From Paenibacillus sp. NFR01 (GTDB lineage: Bacteria; Bacillota; Bacilli; Paenibacillales; Paenibacillaceae), in the NCBI RefSeq assembly GCF_900111565.1, contig NZ_FOIK01000001.1, forward strand, positions 806,001-870,000: a stretch of 64,000 nucleotides of DNA, read 5' to 3'. The translations under genes were made by a program, and so were the position numbers. Below the pieces are notes generated by a model. The model searched no databases, was not told the DNA's origin, and worked only from the letters and a program-made list of their open reading frames with translations. The stretch's first letter is position 1, and every line of letters begins with the position of its first letter. Shown here one piece after another: positions 42,323 to 51,081 of this stretch.

Positions 42323-42529
42323 TTAAAACCCGCGATATTGCGGCTCCTCTTTCTCGAGCTCGGCTACCCGGCTCTCCACCTGAGTGACGATTTGCTGCGT
42401 TTGCGTGGCGGCATTCGTAAACAGGTCCTTTGCCTCCTGACTTTGAGTCTCCAGGGCGAATTGTTCTAGACTGGCCTGCGCGCTTTTCAGCGATGACAAG
42501 CAGGTTTTTACCTGTGATGCGACGGTCAT
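42323..42529 (-). CDS. DUF1657 domain protein
   Basis: A 68-residue helical protein, MTVASQVKTCLSSLKSAQ at the start and LEQFALETQSQEAKDLF in the middle, typical of DUF1657. These small proteins are found with SpoVA and YetF-like genes in spore-formers and are probably spore proteins. AAAAGGAGAGG precedes the ATG. It is divergent from the YetF-like gene, whose C-terminal segment is homologous to it. Confidence 0.87.
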   Translation of the reverse strand: MTVASQVKTCLSSLKSAQASLEQFALETQSQEAKDLFTNAATQTQQIVTQVESRVAELEKEEPQYRGF

Positions 42530-42680
42530 CTTGCAACCTCTCCTTTTCCAAAATTCATCGTTATCGGCATTTATTATTCACTTTCTCGGCTTGTGCATAC
42601 TGGGAATTATCACCATGGGGAATATGATTTTTCATGGTTAATCTTCACTGTTTCTGCCCAAATTAAGGCCGATAGTTTCT

Positions 42681-42706
42681 GTATCTAAATTTTGTATCTA
42701 AATTTT
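42681..42706 (+). repeat. Tandem 13-bp direct repeat before the YetF-like gene
   Basis: GTATCTAAATTTT occurs twice head to tail, ending 19 bp before the start codon, just upstream of the GGGAGGG ribosome site. It may affect the promoter or leader; no clear sporulation promoter could be fixed here. Confidence 0.6.
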
Positions 42707-42725
42707 GTGCGGGAGGGAATGAACA

Positions 42726-43586
42726 ATGAGAGAATCGCTTGAGGTTATCATGCGGACGGTGTTCGCCGTGGTGGTGCTCTTTTTCCTGACGAAACTGCTG
42801 GGAAAGAGACAGGTGTCTCAGCTGTCCTTTTTCGAATACATCACCGGCATTACGATCGGCAGTATCGCAGCCTACATCTCTCTGGATACCGATAAGACTT
42901 GGCATCTGGGGATGATTGCGCTGCTGGTATGGGTCGCCTTCTCGCTCGGCATCGAATTTATACAGATGAAGAGCAAAAAGGCGCGCGACTTCATCGATTT
43001 CAAATCGACGGTGCTGATTAAGGACGGCAAGATTCAAGAGGACAACATGAAGAAGGAACGGCTCACGACAGACGAGCTTCTGGAGGAGCTGCGGAAAAAG
43101 GATGTGTTCAAAGTCGCCGATGTCGAATTTGCCATCATGGAATCGGACGGGGCCATCAACGTGCTGCTGACCCGCGAAAACCAGCCGCTTACGCCGAAGC
43201 ATCTTGGCATCAAGGTTGCTCCGGAAAAAGAGACGCTTGCGGTCATCATGGACGGAAAACTCATGGACAAAGCACTGGATTCGCTTAATTTATCCCCGCA
43301 ATGGCTGGACGGCGAGCTGGAGAAGCTGGGTGTGAAGATCGAAAATGTTTTTCTCGGGCAAGTAGATTCCTATGGGGAGCTGACGGTTGATTTATATGCC
43401 GATAACGTCCAGGTGCAGCAGCCCCAGGATAAACCGCAGCTGTATGCGCTGCTCAAGAAATGCGAGGCGGATCTGGAACAGTTCAGCCTGTCGACCCAAA
43501 ACGAGGGGGCCAAAAAGATGTATGAGGCGTGCTCTCAGCAGATGGTTGCAATGCTAAAGGACTTGAAGCCCTTTATTCAGAACTAG
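42726..43586 (+). CDS. YetF-like DUF421 membrane protein with C-terminal DUF1657-like domain
   Basis: A 286-residue protein: three membrane helices at about 8-85 (LLGKRQVSQLSFFEYITGITIG, core GKRQVSQLSFFEYITGI), the cytosolic YetF double domain to about 235 (VLIKDGKIQEDNM, RKKDVFKVADVEFAIME), then a tail of about 50 residues in which LEQFSLSTQNEGAKKMYEAC aligns with LEQFALETQSQEAKDLF of the neighbouring DUF1657 protein. Such YetF proteins belong to SpoVA-type spore clusters and are thought to sit in the spore inner membrane. GGGAGGG precedes the ATG. The germination operon follows 19 bp downstream. Confidence 0.9.
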   Translation: MRESLEVIMRTVFAVVVLFFLTKLLGKRQVSQLSFFEYITGITIGSIAAYISLDTDKTWHLGMIALLVWVAFSLGIEFIQMKSKKARDFIDFKSTVLIKDGKIQEDNMKKERLTTDELLEELRKKDVFKVADVEFAIMESDGAINVLLTRENQPLTPKHLGIKVAPEKETLAVIMDGKLMDKALDSLNLSPQWLDGELEKLGVKIENVFLGQVDSYGELTVDLYADNVQVQQPQDKPQLYALLKKCEADLEQFSLSTQNEGAKKMYEACSQQMVAMLKDLKPFIQN

Positions 43587-43605
43587 AAAGAAAGGATGAC
43601 GTAGG

Positions 43606-45048
43606 ATGGAACGCAGTGTGCTACAGATCCTCAAAGACGAACTGAGCGGCAGCAGCGATGCCGTATTCCAATCGTTAAGCATGCACGGGCATTCCTGCGT
43701 CCTGGTTTATATTCCTACGATTACGAGCCAGCTCAGCCTGCAAAAATACATTGCCGAACCGCTCAAGGAGGAGGCAAACGCCGAGCCGGATTGGCATGGG
43801 TATCTGAAGCGTTTGGAGGGCGGTTCCGCGTTTGCCCTTCCCTATGCAAAAGTTCCGCGTCCCGAAGAAGCCGCAGATCTGGTTGTCAGCGGATTTGCCG
43901 TGCTTTGCTTTGAAGACCTGCCTTATGTCTACGCGTTCGAATTGTCGCAGTATCAAAAACGCACGGTAAGCGAATCGCAGAACGAGCTGGTCGTGATCGG
44001 CCCGCAGGAAGCGTTTATCGAAGACATCAAGACCAACCTGTCGCTTCTGCGCCACAAGATCAAACACCCAGACTTGAAAACCAAACATTTTCTAATTGGC
44101 AAGTACACAAAAACCGACGTCTATCTGGTCTATATCGAAGGCTTATACAAGCCCGAAGTGCTGTCCGAAATTGAAGACAAGCTGGACCGTCTGTCGATCG
44201 ACGGCATCCTTGGGATCAGCTATCTCGCGGAACAAATCAAAAAGGAGCAACACTCGCTTTTCCCGTTGTTTCAGTATACGGAACGCCCGGATTCGGTCGC
44301 TGCTTCATTGATGGAGGGGCGCATTGGCATTCTGCAGGACGGCACGCCTTCGGCGCTGCTGACGCCGGTTACGTTTTTTTCGCTGCTGCAATCCTCGGAG
44401 GATTATTATCAAAGCTATTATGCCGGCAGCTGGATAAGGCTGGTACGGCTCTTTTTTTCGATGATCTCCATGCTGCTTCCGGCCCTATATGTTTCAATCA
44501 CTACGTTTCACAGCCAGTTGATCCCTTCGGATCTGCTCATAACCATCGCAGCGGCGAGAGAGAACATCCCGTTCAGCGCGCTTACCGAAGCTTTGATCAT
44601 GGAACTGACCTTCGAAGCGCTGCGCGAGGCGGGAACGCGAATTCCGAAGCCGGTCGGGCAGACCGTCTCCATCATCGGCGGGATCGTAATCGGCCAAGCC
44701 GCTGTCCAGGCAGGCATTGTCTCCGCACCGATGGTTATCGTCGTCTCCATCACCGGGATCGCGTCGTATATCATCCCGCATATGGAGCTTGGGCTGACCT
44801 TCCGGCTGCTTCGTTTCGTGCTGCTGATTCTCGGAGGAATCATGGGGCTGCTCGGCATCATTTTTGCCGAATTTATTCTTTTTGCCTATCTGGCAAATCT
44901 CAAATCTTTTGGGACTCCTTATATGCAGCCTGTCGCGCCTCTAGTCATCAAAGACTGGAAAGATATTTTTTTACGCGTCCCTAACCCGCAGATGAAAAAA
45001 AGGAGTACGTCCTATACGGACCGTAAAAACGACAGGAGACAGAAATAG
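43606..45048 (+). CDS. Spore germination protein, GerA family (A subunit)
   Basis: A 480-residue GerA/GerKA-type protein: an N-terminal soluble domain to about residue 240 (VVIGPQEAFIEDIKTNLSLLR, core GPQEAFIEDIKTNLSLLR) and a membrane part with about five helices (RENIPFSALTEALIMELTFE, core IPFSALTEALIMELTFEA). A subunits form the channel-like core of nutrient germinant receptors in the spore inner membrane. AAAGGATG precedes the ATG. It is followed by the C subunit after two bases, then the B subunit, an A-C-B order. Expression is expected in the forespore (SigG), but I could not place the promoter. Confidence 0.93.
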   Translation: MERSVLQILKDELSGSSDAVFQSLSMHGHSCVLVYIPTITSQLSLQKYIAEPLKEEANAEPDWHGYLKRLEGGSAFALPYAKVPRPEEAADLVVSGFAVLCFEDLPYVYAFELSQYQKRTVSESQNELVVIGPQEAFIEDIKTNLSLLRHKIKHPDLKTKHFLIGKYTKTDVYLVYIEGLYKPEVLSEIEDKLDRLSIDGILGISYLAEQIKKEQHSLFPLFQYTERPDSVAASLMEGRIGILQDGTPSALLTPVTFFSLLQSSEDYYQSYYAGSWIRLVRLFFSMISMLLPALYVSITTFHSQLIPSDLLITIAAARENIPFSALTEALIMELTFEALREAGTRIPKPVGQTVSIIGGIVIGQAAVQAGIVSAPMVIVVSITGIASYIIPHMELGLTFRLLRFVLLILGGIMGLLGIIFAEFILFAYLANLKSFGTPYMQPVAPLVIKDWKDIFLRVPNPQMKKRSTSYTDRKNDRRQK

Positions 45049-45050
45049 TC

Positions 45051-46211
45051 ATGAGGGCGCTCAAACTGATGGTTATTCTGGCGGTTCTGTTCAATCTCAC
45101 CGGCTGCTGGTCCAAAATTGAGCTGAATGAATTAACCTTTATCTATGGTCTTTTTGTCGATGCGGGAGAAGAGCCGGGCACGGTGGAGGTAACGATCAGT
45201 TCGCCGCTGCCCAACCGGCTGCTGGCCAATACGCAATCGGGATCGACGGGAGGCACCGCGTATTCTTCCGTGTCCAAAACGGCGGGAAGCATTACCGATG
45301 CCATCATTCTGATTCAAAAGGATTTGTCGCGGCGGCTGGAAATTTCGCATCTGAAAGCCATTGTCATCGGAAAAAAATACGCCGAACATAACATTGAAGA
45401 AATGCTGAGCTGGTTGAACCGGCAGCCGGAGGTTCCGCTCGGTACCTACATTATGGCTTCGCCGGTCAAAGCAAAAGACATTGTCGCTTTGGCCCCGATC
45501 TTCGAACAGTTTCCGAGTCAGGTGCTGATGAACTTTTCCAAGCTCAACATGGTGTTTGCCGAGACGCTGCGGGACTGTCTCATCGCGAGAGCCTCCGGGG
45601 TCGGATATGCCATGAATTATTTATCCTTCGGCGAGAAAAAGGAGACGTCTGAAAAAGGGGGCACCGTCAAATGGGCCGGCATTAGCGGCCTGATGCTGTT
45701 CAATGACGCCAAGATGACGGGAACGCTCGACGAGAAAGACAGCCGGGCCCTGGCTTGGGCGGCAGGCAGCCTGGCAGGAAAATTCGCGCTGCCGCTTTAT
45801 ACGGTGGAATGGAACGAGAATGGACATAAAGGCAAGGCCAGCGGGTTATTTTACAAATCCAGCTCTTCGATCAAACTGCATATGACGCCCGAAGGGCCCG
45901 AATTTCTGATAAGGATGAAGGGCAAAGCCAGCCTGACCCTGATGCAGGATTCCGCCGGCCTGACGGCAATAGAGCTAGGTCCGCTTATCACCAGGCTGCT
46001 TGAAGAGAAAATCACCGAAGACACCAACAGAGCCATTGCAAAGACGAAGGAATACCGCACCGACGTATTGCAACTCGGGATGCAGCTGGAATGGCATCGT
46101 CCGAAGGAGTGGGCGCAGCTCAAAGAGCAATGGAGCGATTACTACAAAAATCATGTTCCCGTCAGAGTAAGCACGCAAATAAGCCTGGAAGACCTTGGAA
46201 CGGTTAAATAA
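45051..46211 (+). CDS. Spore germination lipoprotein, Ger(x)C family (C subunit)
   Basis: A 386-residue lipoprotein: signal peptide with lipobox LTGC (Cys19), then CWSKIELNELTFIYGLFVD, the classic start of GerC proteins. The body ends with the domain III region (IAKTKEYRTDVLQLGMQL, then WAQLKEQWSDYY). C subunits sit on the outer face of the spore inner membrane and complete the germinant receptor. It starts two bases after the A-subunit stop, within the same operon. Confidence 0.92.
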   Translation: MRALKLMVILAVLFNLTGCWSKIELNELTFIYGLFVDAGEEPGTVEVTISSPLPNRLLANTQSGSTGGTAYSSVSKTAGSITDAIILIQKDLSRRLEISHLKAIVIGKKYAEHNIEEMLSWLNRQPEVPLGTYIMASPVKAKDIVALAPIFEQFPSQVLMNFSKLNMVFAETLRDCLIARASGVGYAMNYLSFGEKKETSEKGGTVKWAGISGLMLFNDAKMTGTLDEKDSRALAWAAGSLAGKFALPLYTVEWNENGHKGKASGLFYKSSSSIKLHMTPEGPEFLIRMKGKASLTLMQDSAGLTAIELGPLITRLLEEKITEDTNRAIAKTKEYRTDVLQLGMQLEWHRPKEWAQLKEQWSDYYKNHVPVRVSTQISLEDLGTVK

Positions 46212-46228
46212 GAAAGGGGGACAAAAGG

Positions 46229-47353
46229 ATGCACGTGGCGTCAAAGTGGCAGATTTATCGCTTCAGCATGGTGTACTACAGCTCCCAGACTTCGATTTTT
46301 CTGATTCCGCTGGCCGTCGAGCATGCGGGTTATCAAGGCTGGCTAACGCTCTCTGGCGGCGCTCTGATCGGAGCGGGCTTATTATATTTGAGCATGAAGC
46401 TGGGGGAACTCGGGGAAGGAAGAAGCTGGATTGACTTTGGCGCTGACATCATGGGGAAATGGCCTCACCGGATATTTGCTTTTATCCTGATGCTCTGGTG
46501 CGTTTACTATACCTCGTACGACATCGAGAACTTTGTACTGTTTTTCGGTTCAAACTATATGCGCGGTACGCCCCCCATGTTTATTCAGCTTATTCTAGCC
46601 GTTATCATTTCCTATACGGCGACCCGCGGCCTCTCAACGATCCTGTATTTGGCCGACGGCATTTTTATGATTTTGCTGGCTTCGATCGCCATTTGCGGCT
46701 ATCTGTTTACCGTTAATGCCAATTTTCATATGATCCCGGCCTTTATTCATTACCATGATCCTAAAGTGATCGCAACCGGTGCGTTCGCGGACGGCTCATG
46801 GTATGGGGAATGGATGGTATTTTTATTTATTGCTCCGGTACTGAAAATTACGCCGAAAATGCAGCGGAAGCTGATGATCGCGGAAGCGACGTTATTGCTC
46901 CTGCTGATTTTCGGTTGGGGAATGACCATCCTGAATTTCGGCCCGCATCTGGGAGCCAAACTTCAGTATCCGTACCTGGATATGGTCCGCAGCTCGTCGC
47001 ATGACGACATTATCGGCAACCTGGACCTTTTTCTGATCGCCATCTGGTCGTTCTCCATGTTTATCCATTCGTCGTTTCTCATATGTACCGCGAGCGTCTG
47101 CCTGGTCTCCGTGTTCAGCAAATCCTCTGCCAAAAGCAAGAAATGGATGACGATACCGCTTGTCTGCATAGCCACAGGCATTGCTTATTTCTATTCGGCC
47201 CGAAATGTCAGCAACTATTATAACGATTTCCATTCCTTAGCCTCCATCAACTACTGGTACGTCGTGGAGCTTATTCCGCTGTATTACCTTACCGTTTACT
47301 GGATACGGTTTAAGCTGTTCAAACAAAGGATGCCAAGTCCGAATCATGCGTAA
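46229..47353 (+). CDS. Spore germination permease, GerB family (B subunit)
   Basis: A 374-residue protein with about ten membrane helices, of the GerB/amino-acid-polyamine permease superfamily (YYSSQTSIFLIPLAVEHAGYQGW at the start, core SQTSIFLIPLAVEHAGYQG). B subunits bind the germinant. GAAAGGGGG precedes the ATG, 17 bp after the C subunit. Last gene of the germination operon; the MoxR gene begins 81 bp later. Confidence 0.92.
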   Translation: MHVASKWQIYRFSMVYYSSQTSIFLIPLAVEHAGYQGWLTLSGGALIGAGLLYLSMKLGELGEGRSWIDFGADIMGKWPHRIFAFILMLWCVYYTSYDIENFVLFFGSNYMRGTPPMFIQLILAVIISYTATRGLSTILYLADGIFMILLASIAICGYLFTVNANFHMIPAFIHYHDPKVIATGAFADGSWYGEWMVFLFIAPVLKITPKMQRKLMIAEATLLLLLIFGWGMTILNFGPHLGAKLQYPYLDMVRSSSHDDIIGNLDLFLIAIWSFSMFIHSSFLICTASVCLVSVFSKSSAKSKKWMTIPLVCIATGIAYFYSARNVSNYYNDFHSLASINYWYVVELIPLYYLTVYWIRFKLFKQRMPSPNHA

Positions 47354-47434
47354 TATTTCTCTTATGGATGCGCTTTCTGGTATGATGAAACTGGAGTACA
47401 TACCTTTAAAAGTGAATCTTGGGAGTGAAATCGG

Positions 47435-48409
47435 ATGAATTTGCAGGAATCGCAGATCCTGCTCTCGGCATTGAAGAGCAATCTAGCGAAAGTGATCGTG
47501 GGAAAAGAGGAAGGAATCGACCTGCTGCTGGCTGCGCTGCTGGCCGGCGGTCATGTGCTGCTGGAGGATGTGCCCGGGACCGGAAAAACGCTGCTGGCCA
47601 AAACGCTGGCCCGCTCGCTCGAGTGCAGCTTCAAGCGCATCCAGTTTACGCCGGACCTGCTGCCCTCGGATTTAAGCGGCATCAACTTTTATAACCAGAA
47701 GACGGGCGAGTTCCAGTTCCGCCCCGGTCCGGTATTCGCCGGCGTGCTTCTGGCCGACGAAATCAACCGCGCTACGCCGCGCACCCAGTCCAGTCTCCTC
47801 GAATGCATGGAGGAACGGCAAATCACGATTGACGGGGAGACGCATGCGCTGGCTGCTCCGTTCTTCGTCATTGCGACGCAAAACCCGGTCGACAACCAGG
47901 GGACGTTCCCGCTGCCCGAAGCGCAGCTGGACCGGTTCCTGATGCGGATCACGACCGGGTATCCGTCGTTTCAGGACGGCGTAAACATCCTGCGGCGTTT
48001 CCGCGAGAACAACCCGCTCGAGGACACAGCGGCTGTCGCCGGTCCCGGCGAGATCGTAGCGGCGCAGAAATTTGCCGCCGCCCTCATGGTCAGCGATGAG
48101 CTGCTCGGCTACATCATCGCTGTCGTGGAAGCGACGCGCCGCGCCCCCGGGGTAAGGCTGGGCGCCAGCCCGCGCGCCGGCTTCGCGCTGCTGCGCGCGG
48201 CGCAAGGGTATGCCGTCGTGCGGGGACGCCAATACGTCGTGCCCGACGACATCAAAGCGGTGGCCGTGCCCGTGCTGGCCCACCGGCTGGTGCTGCAGCG
48301 CGGCCCCGCAGCCAGCGAGGCCCAAGCCGCGGAGCTGGTGCGGCAGGTGCTGCGCCAGGTGGAGGTTCCGGCCGAAGCGGCGGCGGTGCGGGGCAGAGAG
48401 GAGGCGTAG
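47435..48409 (+). CDS. MoxR-family AAA ATPase
   Basis: A 324-residue AAA+ protein of the MoxR group: Walker [15 protein letters not shown] near residue 45, Walker [13 protein letters not shown] near 106, sensor 1 [24 protein letters not shown] (core [18 protein letters not shown]), and the C-terminal lid. MoxR proteins act as chaperones for DUF58 and related proteins. GGGAG precedes the ATG. It forms a tightly packed operon with the DUF58 and DUF4129 genes. The last third is very G+C-rich. Confidence 0.93.
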   Translation: MNLQESQILLSALKSNLAKVIVGKEEGIDLLLAALLAGGHVLLEDVPGTGKTLLAKTLARSLECSFKRIQFTPDLLPSDLSGINFYNQKTGEFQFRPGPVFAGVLLADEINRATPRTQSSLLECMEERQITIDGETHALAAPFFVIATQNPVDNQGTFPLPEAQLDRFLMRITTGYPSFQDGVNILRRFRENNPLEDTAAVAGPGEIVAAQKFAAALMVSDELLGYIIAVVEATRRAPGVRLGASPRAGFALLRAAQGYAVVRGRQYVVPDDIKAVAVPVLAHRLVLQRGPAASEAQAAELVRQVLRQVEVPAEAAAVRGREEA

Positions 48410-48412
48410 GCC

Positions 48413-49522
48413 TTGTCTTTCTTTCCCTATTTTCTGCTCGGAACGGGTATCCTGCTGGGTATCGTCGGCTGGGTGTACCAGCGGTTTGCACTGCGTAAAG
48501 TTTCGTATACGCGCTATTTTTCGGAGCAGCACGTCTTCCAGGGAGCGCATATCGAGATGATCGAGGAGATCGCCAATGCCAAACTGTTGCCGCTCCCGTG
48601 GCTGCGGCTGGAGTCCATCATAACTTCCGGTTTGATCTTCGGCAGCCAGGACAACCTCGGGATCAGCGCGGGCAACATATACCAGAACCATGTGAGCCTG
48701 TTCTATCTCCGGCCGTACCGCCGAATTAAACGGCGTCATCTGGTCGAGTGCAGCCGGCGGGGATTCTTTCGCCTCGAGTCGGTGACCCTGACGACCGGCG
48801 ACCTGATAGGCCTCGGCCGTTCAACTCTGACGATTCCCGTCCATTTGGAGCTGATGGTATACCCGGCCCTTTTGTCGTACGACGAGTTGCCGCTTCCGGT
48901 GCACAGCTGGCTTGGCGAGCTGACGGTCAAGCGCTGGGTGATTCCGGACCCCTTCGTGAAAGCGGGGACGCGGGAATATATGGCCGGCGATCCGCTGAAC
49001 CTCGTCAACTGGAAGGCGACGGCCCGTACAGGCACACTGCAGGTCCATAAGCAGGATTACACAGCCGATACGCGGCTGATCATCTGCGTAAACGTGGAGG
49101 ACAGCGACGCCATGTGGCGAAGCGCGACCGATCCCGCACGGATCGAACGCGGCCTGAGTTACGCCGCCACGGTTGCGGAATACGCTACCCGCCATGGCTT
49201 GGAGGTCGGCCTGCTCATAAACGGCGCGCTTGAAGGTTCGTCCATGAAAGAGCCGGTCGACCTGGAGCAGGCCGGATCGCTGGAGGATATTCTGAGCCTG
49301 CTTGCGAGGCTTAATCTTGAACGCTCTGTTCCGATGTCCCGGCTCCTTGAGCTGGAACTGACACAGGGAAGCCGGGACAACGACTACTTGATCATCAGCT
49401 GCCACCGGGGACCCGAGCTTGAACTGGCGGCAGCGCAGCTCGCCTGGAACGGCAACGGCGTGGAATGGCTGGATCTCCCGCCGCTGCCGGAGCCGGGGAA
49501 TGAAGGGAGGGCCAGCGCATGA
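48413..49522 (+). CDS. DUF58 domain protein
   Basis: A 369-residue protein with one or two N-terminal hydrophobic segments (FPYFLLGTGILLGIVGWVYQ, core LLGTGILLGIVGWVY) and a DUF58 domain: the conserved PFVKAGTREYMAGDPLNLVNWKATARTG (core GDPLNLVNWKATARTG) near residue 180, then a von-Willebrand-like fold. The partner of MoxR; its molecular role is not established. TTG start after GAGGAGGCG. Its stop overlaps the next start by ATGA. Confidence 0.9.
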   Translation: MSFFPYFLLGTGILLGIVGWVYQRFALRKVSYTRYFSEQHVFQGAHIEMIEEIANAKLLPLPWLRLESIITSGLIFGSQDNLGISAGNIYQNHVSLFYLRPYRRIKRRHLVECSRRGFFRLESVTLTTGDLIGLGRSTLTIPVHLELMVYPALLSYDELPLPVHSWLGELTVKRWVIPDPFVKAGTREYMAGDPLNLVNWKATARTGTLQVHKQDYTADTRLIICVNVEDSDAMWRSATDPARIERGLSYAATVAEYATRHGLEVGLLINGALEGSSMKEPVDLEQAGSLEDILSLLARLNLERSVPMSRLLELELTQGSRDNDYLIISCHRGPELELAAAQLAWNGNGVEWLDLPPLPEPGNEGRASA

Positions 49523-50838
49523 AACGAAACCTTTCCGGATATTGGACCGCCAGCCTGAAGCTGCTCCCTGTCTTAGTACTGGATGGATTGTTTCTGTATC
49601 CCCTTTGGCTCTATCTTCATTCGCAGACACGGGTGGGTACGCCGGAAAGCGTGTGGCTGGCGGCGTTATTCCTGACGATGGCCTCCGGCATGCTGCTGCG
49701 CGGCTTTTGCCGCCGCAGATGGCGGCAGCTGCTCGCAGCACCTCTGCTGGGGTTGACGGGCGGGCTGCTTGTCACCGGCTGGAACCCTTGGCTGCTACTG
49801 TTTGCCGCAGCAGGAACGGTATGCGGATTTCTCGGCCTAACGTCAGATTCCACCGCCAGCCGCGATAAACAATATATCATCGGGTTAGGATTATACGCGG
49901 TAGCGGCATTGGCTTCCAGCCGGATTGAAGCATTTGAAGACCATATGCCTTGGATAACCGGTCTGGGCAGCTTCTGCTTGCTGGTCTATCTGCTGATACG
50001 CAACGGCGCTTACTTGCGTTACAGTTCGTTCAGCAGCGATTCGCGCCGGCTTCCGCAGGGCCTTCGGCGGCATAACCGCATCTTTATGGTTGTGCTCGTG
50101 GCGGCAGCGGCTTTTCTTGCCGCAGGAGGCGGGCAGGCTGCCGGACATCTGCTGTTCCGGATGATTCGCGCGTTCGTCGGTTTTGTGCTTCATATGTTTG
50201 ATGGCTCGCCGCCGCGGGTCATGGAGGAGCCGCCAAAACCCGCTCCGCCGGAAAATTTGCCGAAGGCGCCGAGTGGAGAATCAGGCTTATTCGGCTTAAT
50301 TGCGGACATGGTCTTTTATGCACTTGGCGCGGCCGTTTTGGGGTTCCTTCTGTATCATTTGACGCGCTGGCTGTACCGCAACTCGCGCGGATGGTTCCGT
50401 GCGTTCGCCGACCGGCTGCTGGCCATGCTGCGCCGGGAGTCGAAGGAGCGGACGGCTACGTACCAGGACGAGGAGTCCAGCATTTTCCGCTGGGAAAAGA
50501 CGGTCAAGGACATCGCCGCTTACGTCAAGAGTAAGTGGGGTTCTACCGCGAGGGACCGGTGGGAGGATATGCACGGCGGGCGGGAGCAAGCACGCTGGCT
50601 GTATCGCCGCTGGCTCGGCCGCCGTCAGGCTTCCGGCTACAGCGTGAACCGCGCGCTAACGCCGCAGGAGACGGCGGCGGATGCGCAGCGCTGGCTCGGC
50701 GAAAGCAAGCCGCGCAAAGGCAAGGCAGAAGACGCAGGCGCAGCGCAGCGTATGCTGGAGCTGTATTATCAGGCCAGATACGGGCCGGAGGAGCCCTCGT
50801 CTTCGGAAGCGGCAGCGCTGAAGGAGAAGCTGGAGTAA
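49519..50838 (+). CDS. Membrane protein with C-terminal DUF4129 domain
   Basis: A 439-residue protein: about six hydrophobic segments in the first 220 residues, a Pro-rich linker (PPKPAPPENLPKAP), another helix near 270-290, and a C-terminal DUF4129-like region (ARWLYRRWLGRRQASGY, LTPQETAADAQRW, LELYYQARYGPEEPSSSE, core ELYYQARYGPEEP). In the usual MoxR-DUF58 operon the third gene is a TgpA-type protein with transglutaminase and DUF4129 domains; here no transglutaminase core (Cys-His-Asp) is present. It overlaps the DUF58 stop by four bases and is the last gene before a terminator. Confidence 0.83.
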   Translation: MKRNLSGYWTASLKLLPVLVLDGLFLYPLWLYLHSQTRVGTPESVWLAALFLTMASGMLLRGFCRRRWRQLLAAPLLGLTGGLLVTGWNPWLLLFAAAGTVCGFLGLTSDSTASRDKQYIIGLGLYAVAALASSRIEAFEDHMPWITGLGSFCLLVYLLIRNGAYLRYSSFSSDSRRLPQGLRRHNRIFMVVLVAAAAFLAAGGGQAAGHLLFRMIRAFVGFVLHMFDGSPPRVMEEPPKPAPPENLPKAPSGESGLFGLIADMVFYALGAAVLGFLLYHLTRWLYRNSRGWFRAFADRLLAMLRRESKERTATYQDEESSIFRWEKTVKDIAAYVKSKWGSTARDRWEDMHGGREQARWLYRRWLGRRQASGYSVNRALTPQETAADAQRWLGESKPRKGKAEDAGAAQRMLELYYQARYGPEEPSSSEAAALKEKLE

Positions 50839-50914
50839 GACAGGGTTGGAGATTCCGGGTTAACCGAACGGTGTTTGCCGGTCAGGGACTGATTACCGAT
50901 CATGCATCTCATCA

Positions 50915-50963
50915 AAAGAACCATCAAAGCCGGGATTCCCGGTTTTGATGGTTCTTTGTTTTT
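50915..50963. terminator. Strong bidirectional terminator
   Basis: AAAGAACCATCAAAGCCGGG / CCCGGTTTTGATGGTTCTTT with a three-base loop and T runs. It lies between the convergent MoxR operon and hexosaminidase gene. Confidence 0.93.
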
Positions 50964-51081
50964 AGCGTGGGCGTTCAAAGGAATAAGAAATGTTCTGTCT
51001 TGCATCCCTGTACATGCCCCCATGCCGTAAATGGAAGTGCAGAGGGTTGCAGGCCGATGCTGACCGTTCTACAAACAGGGA

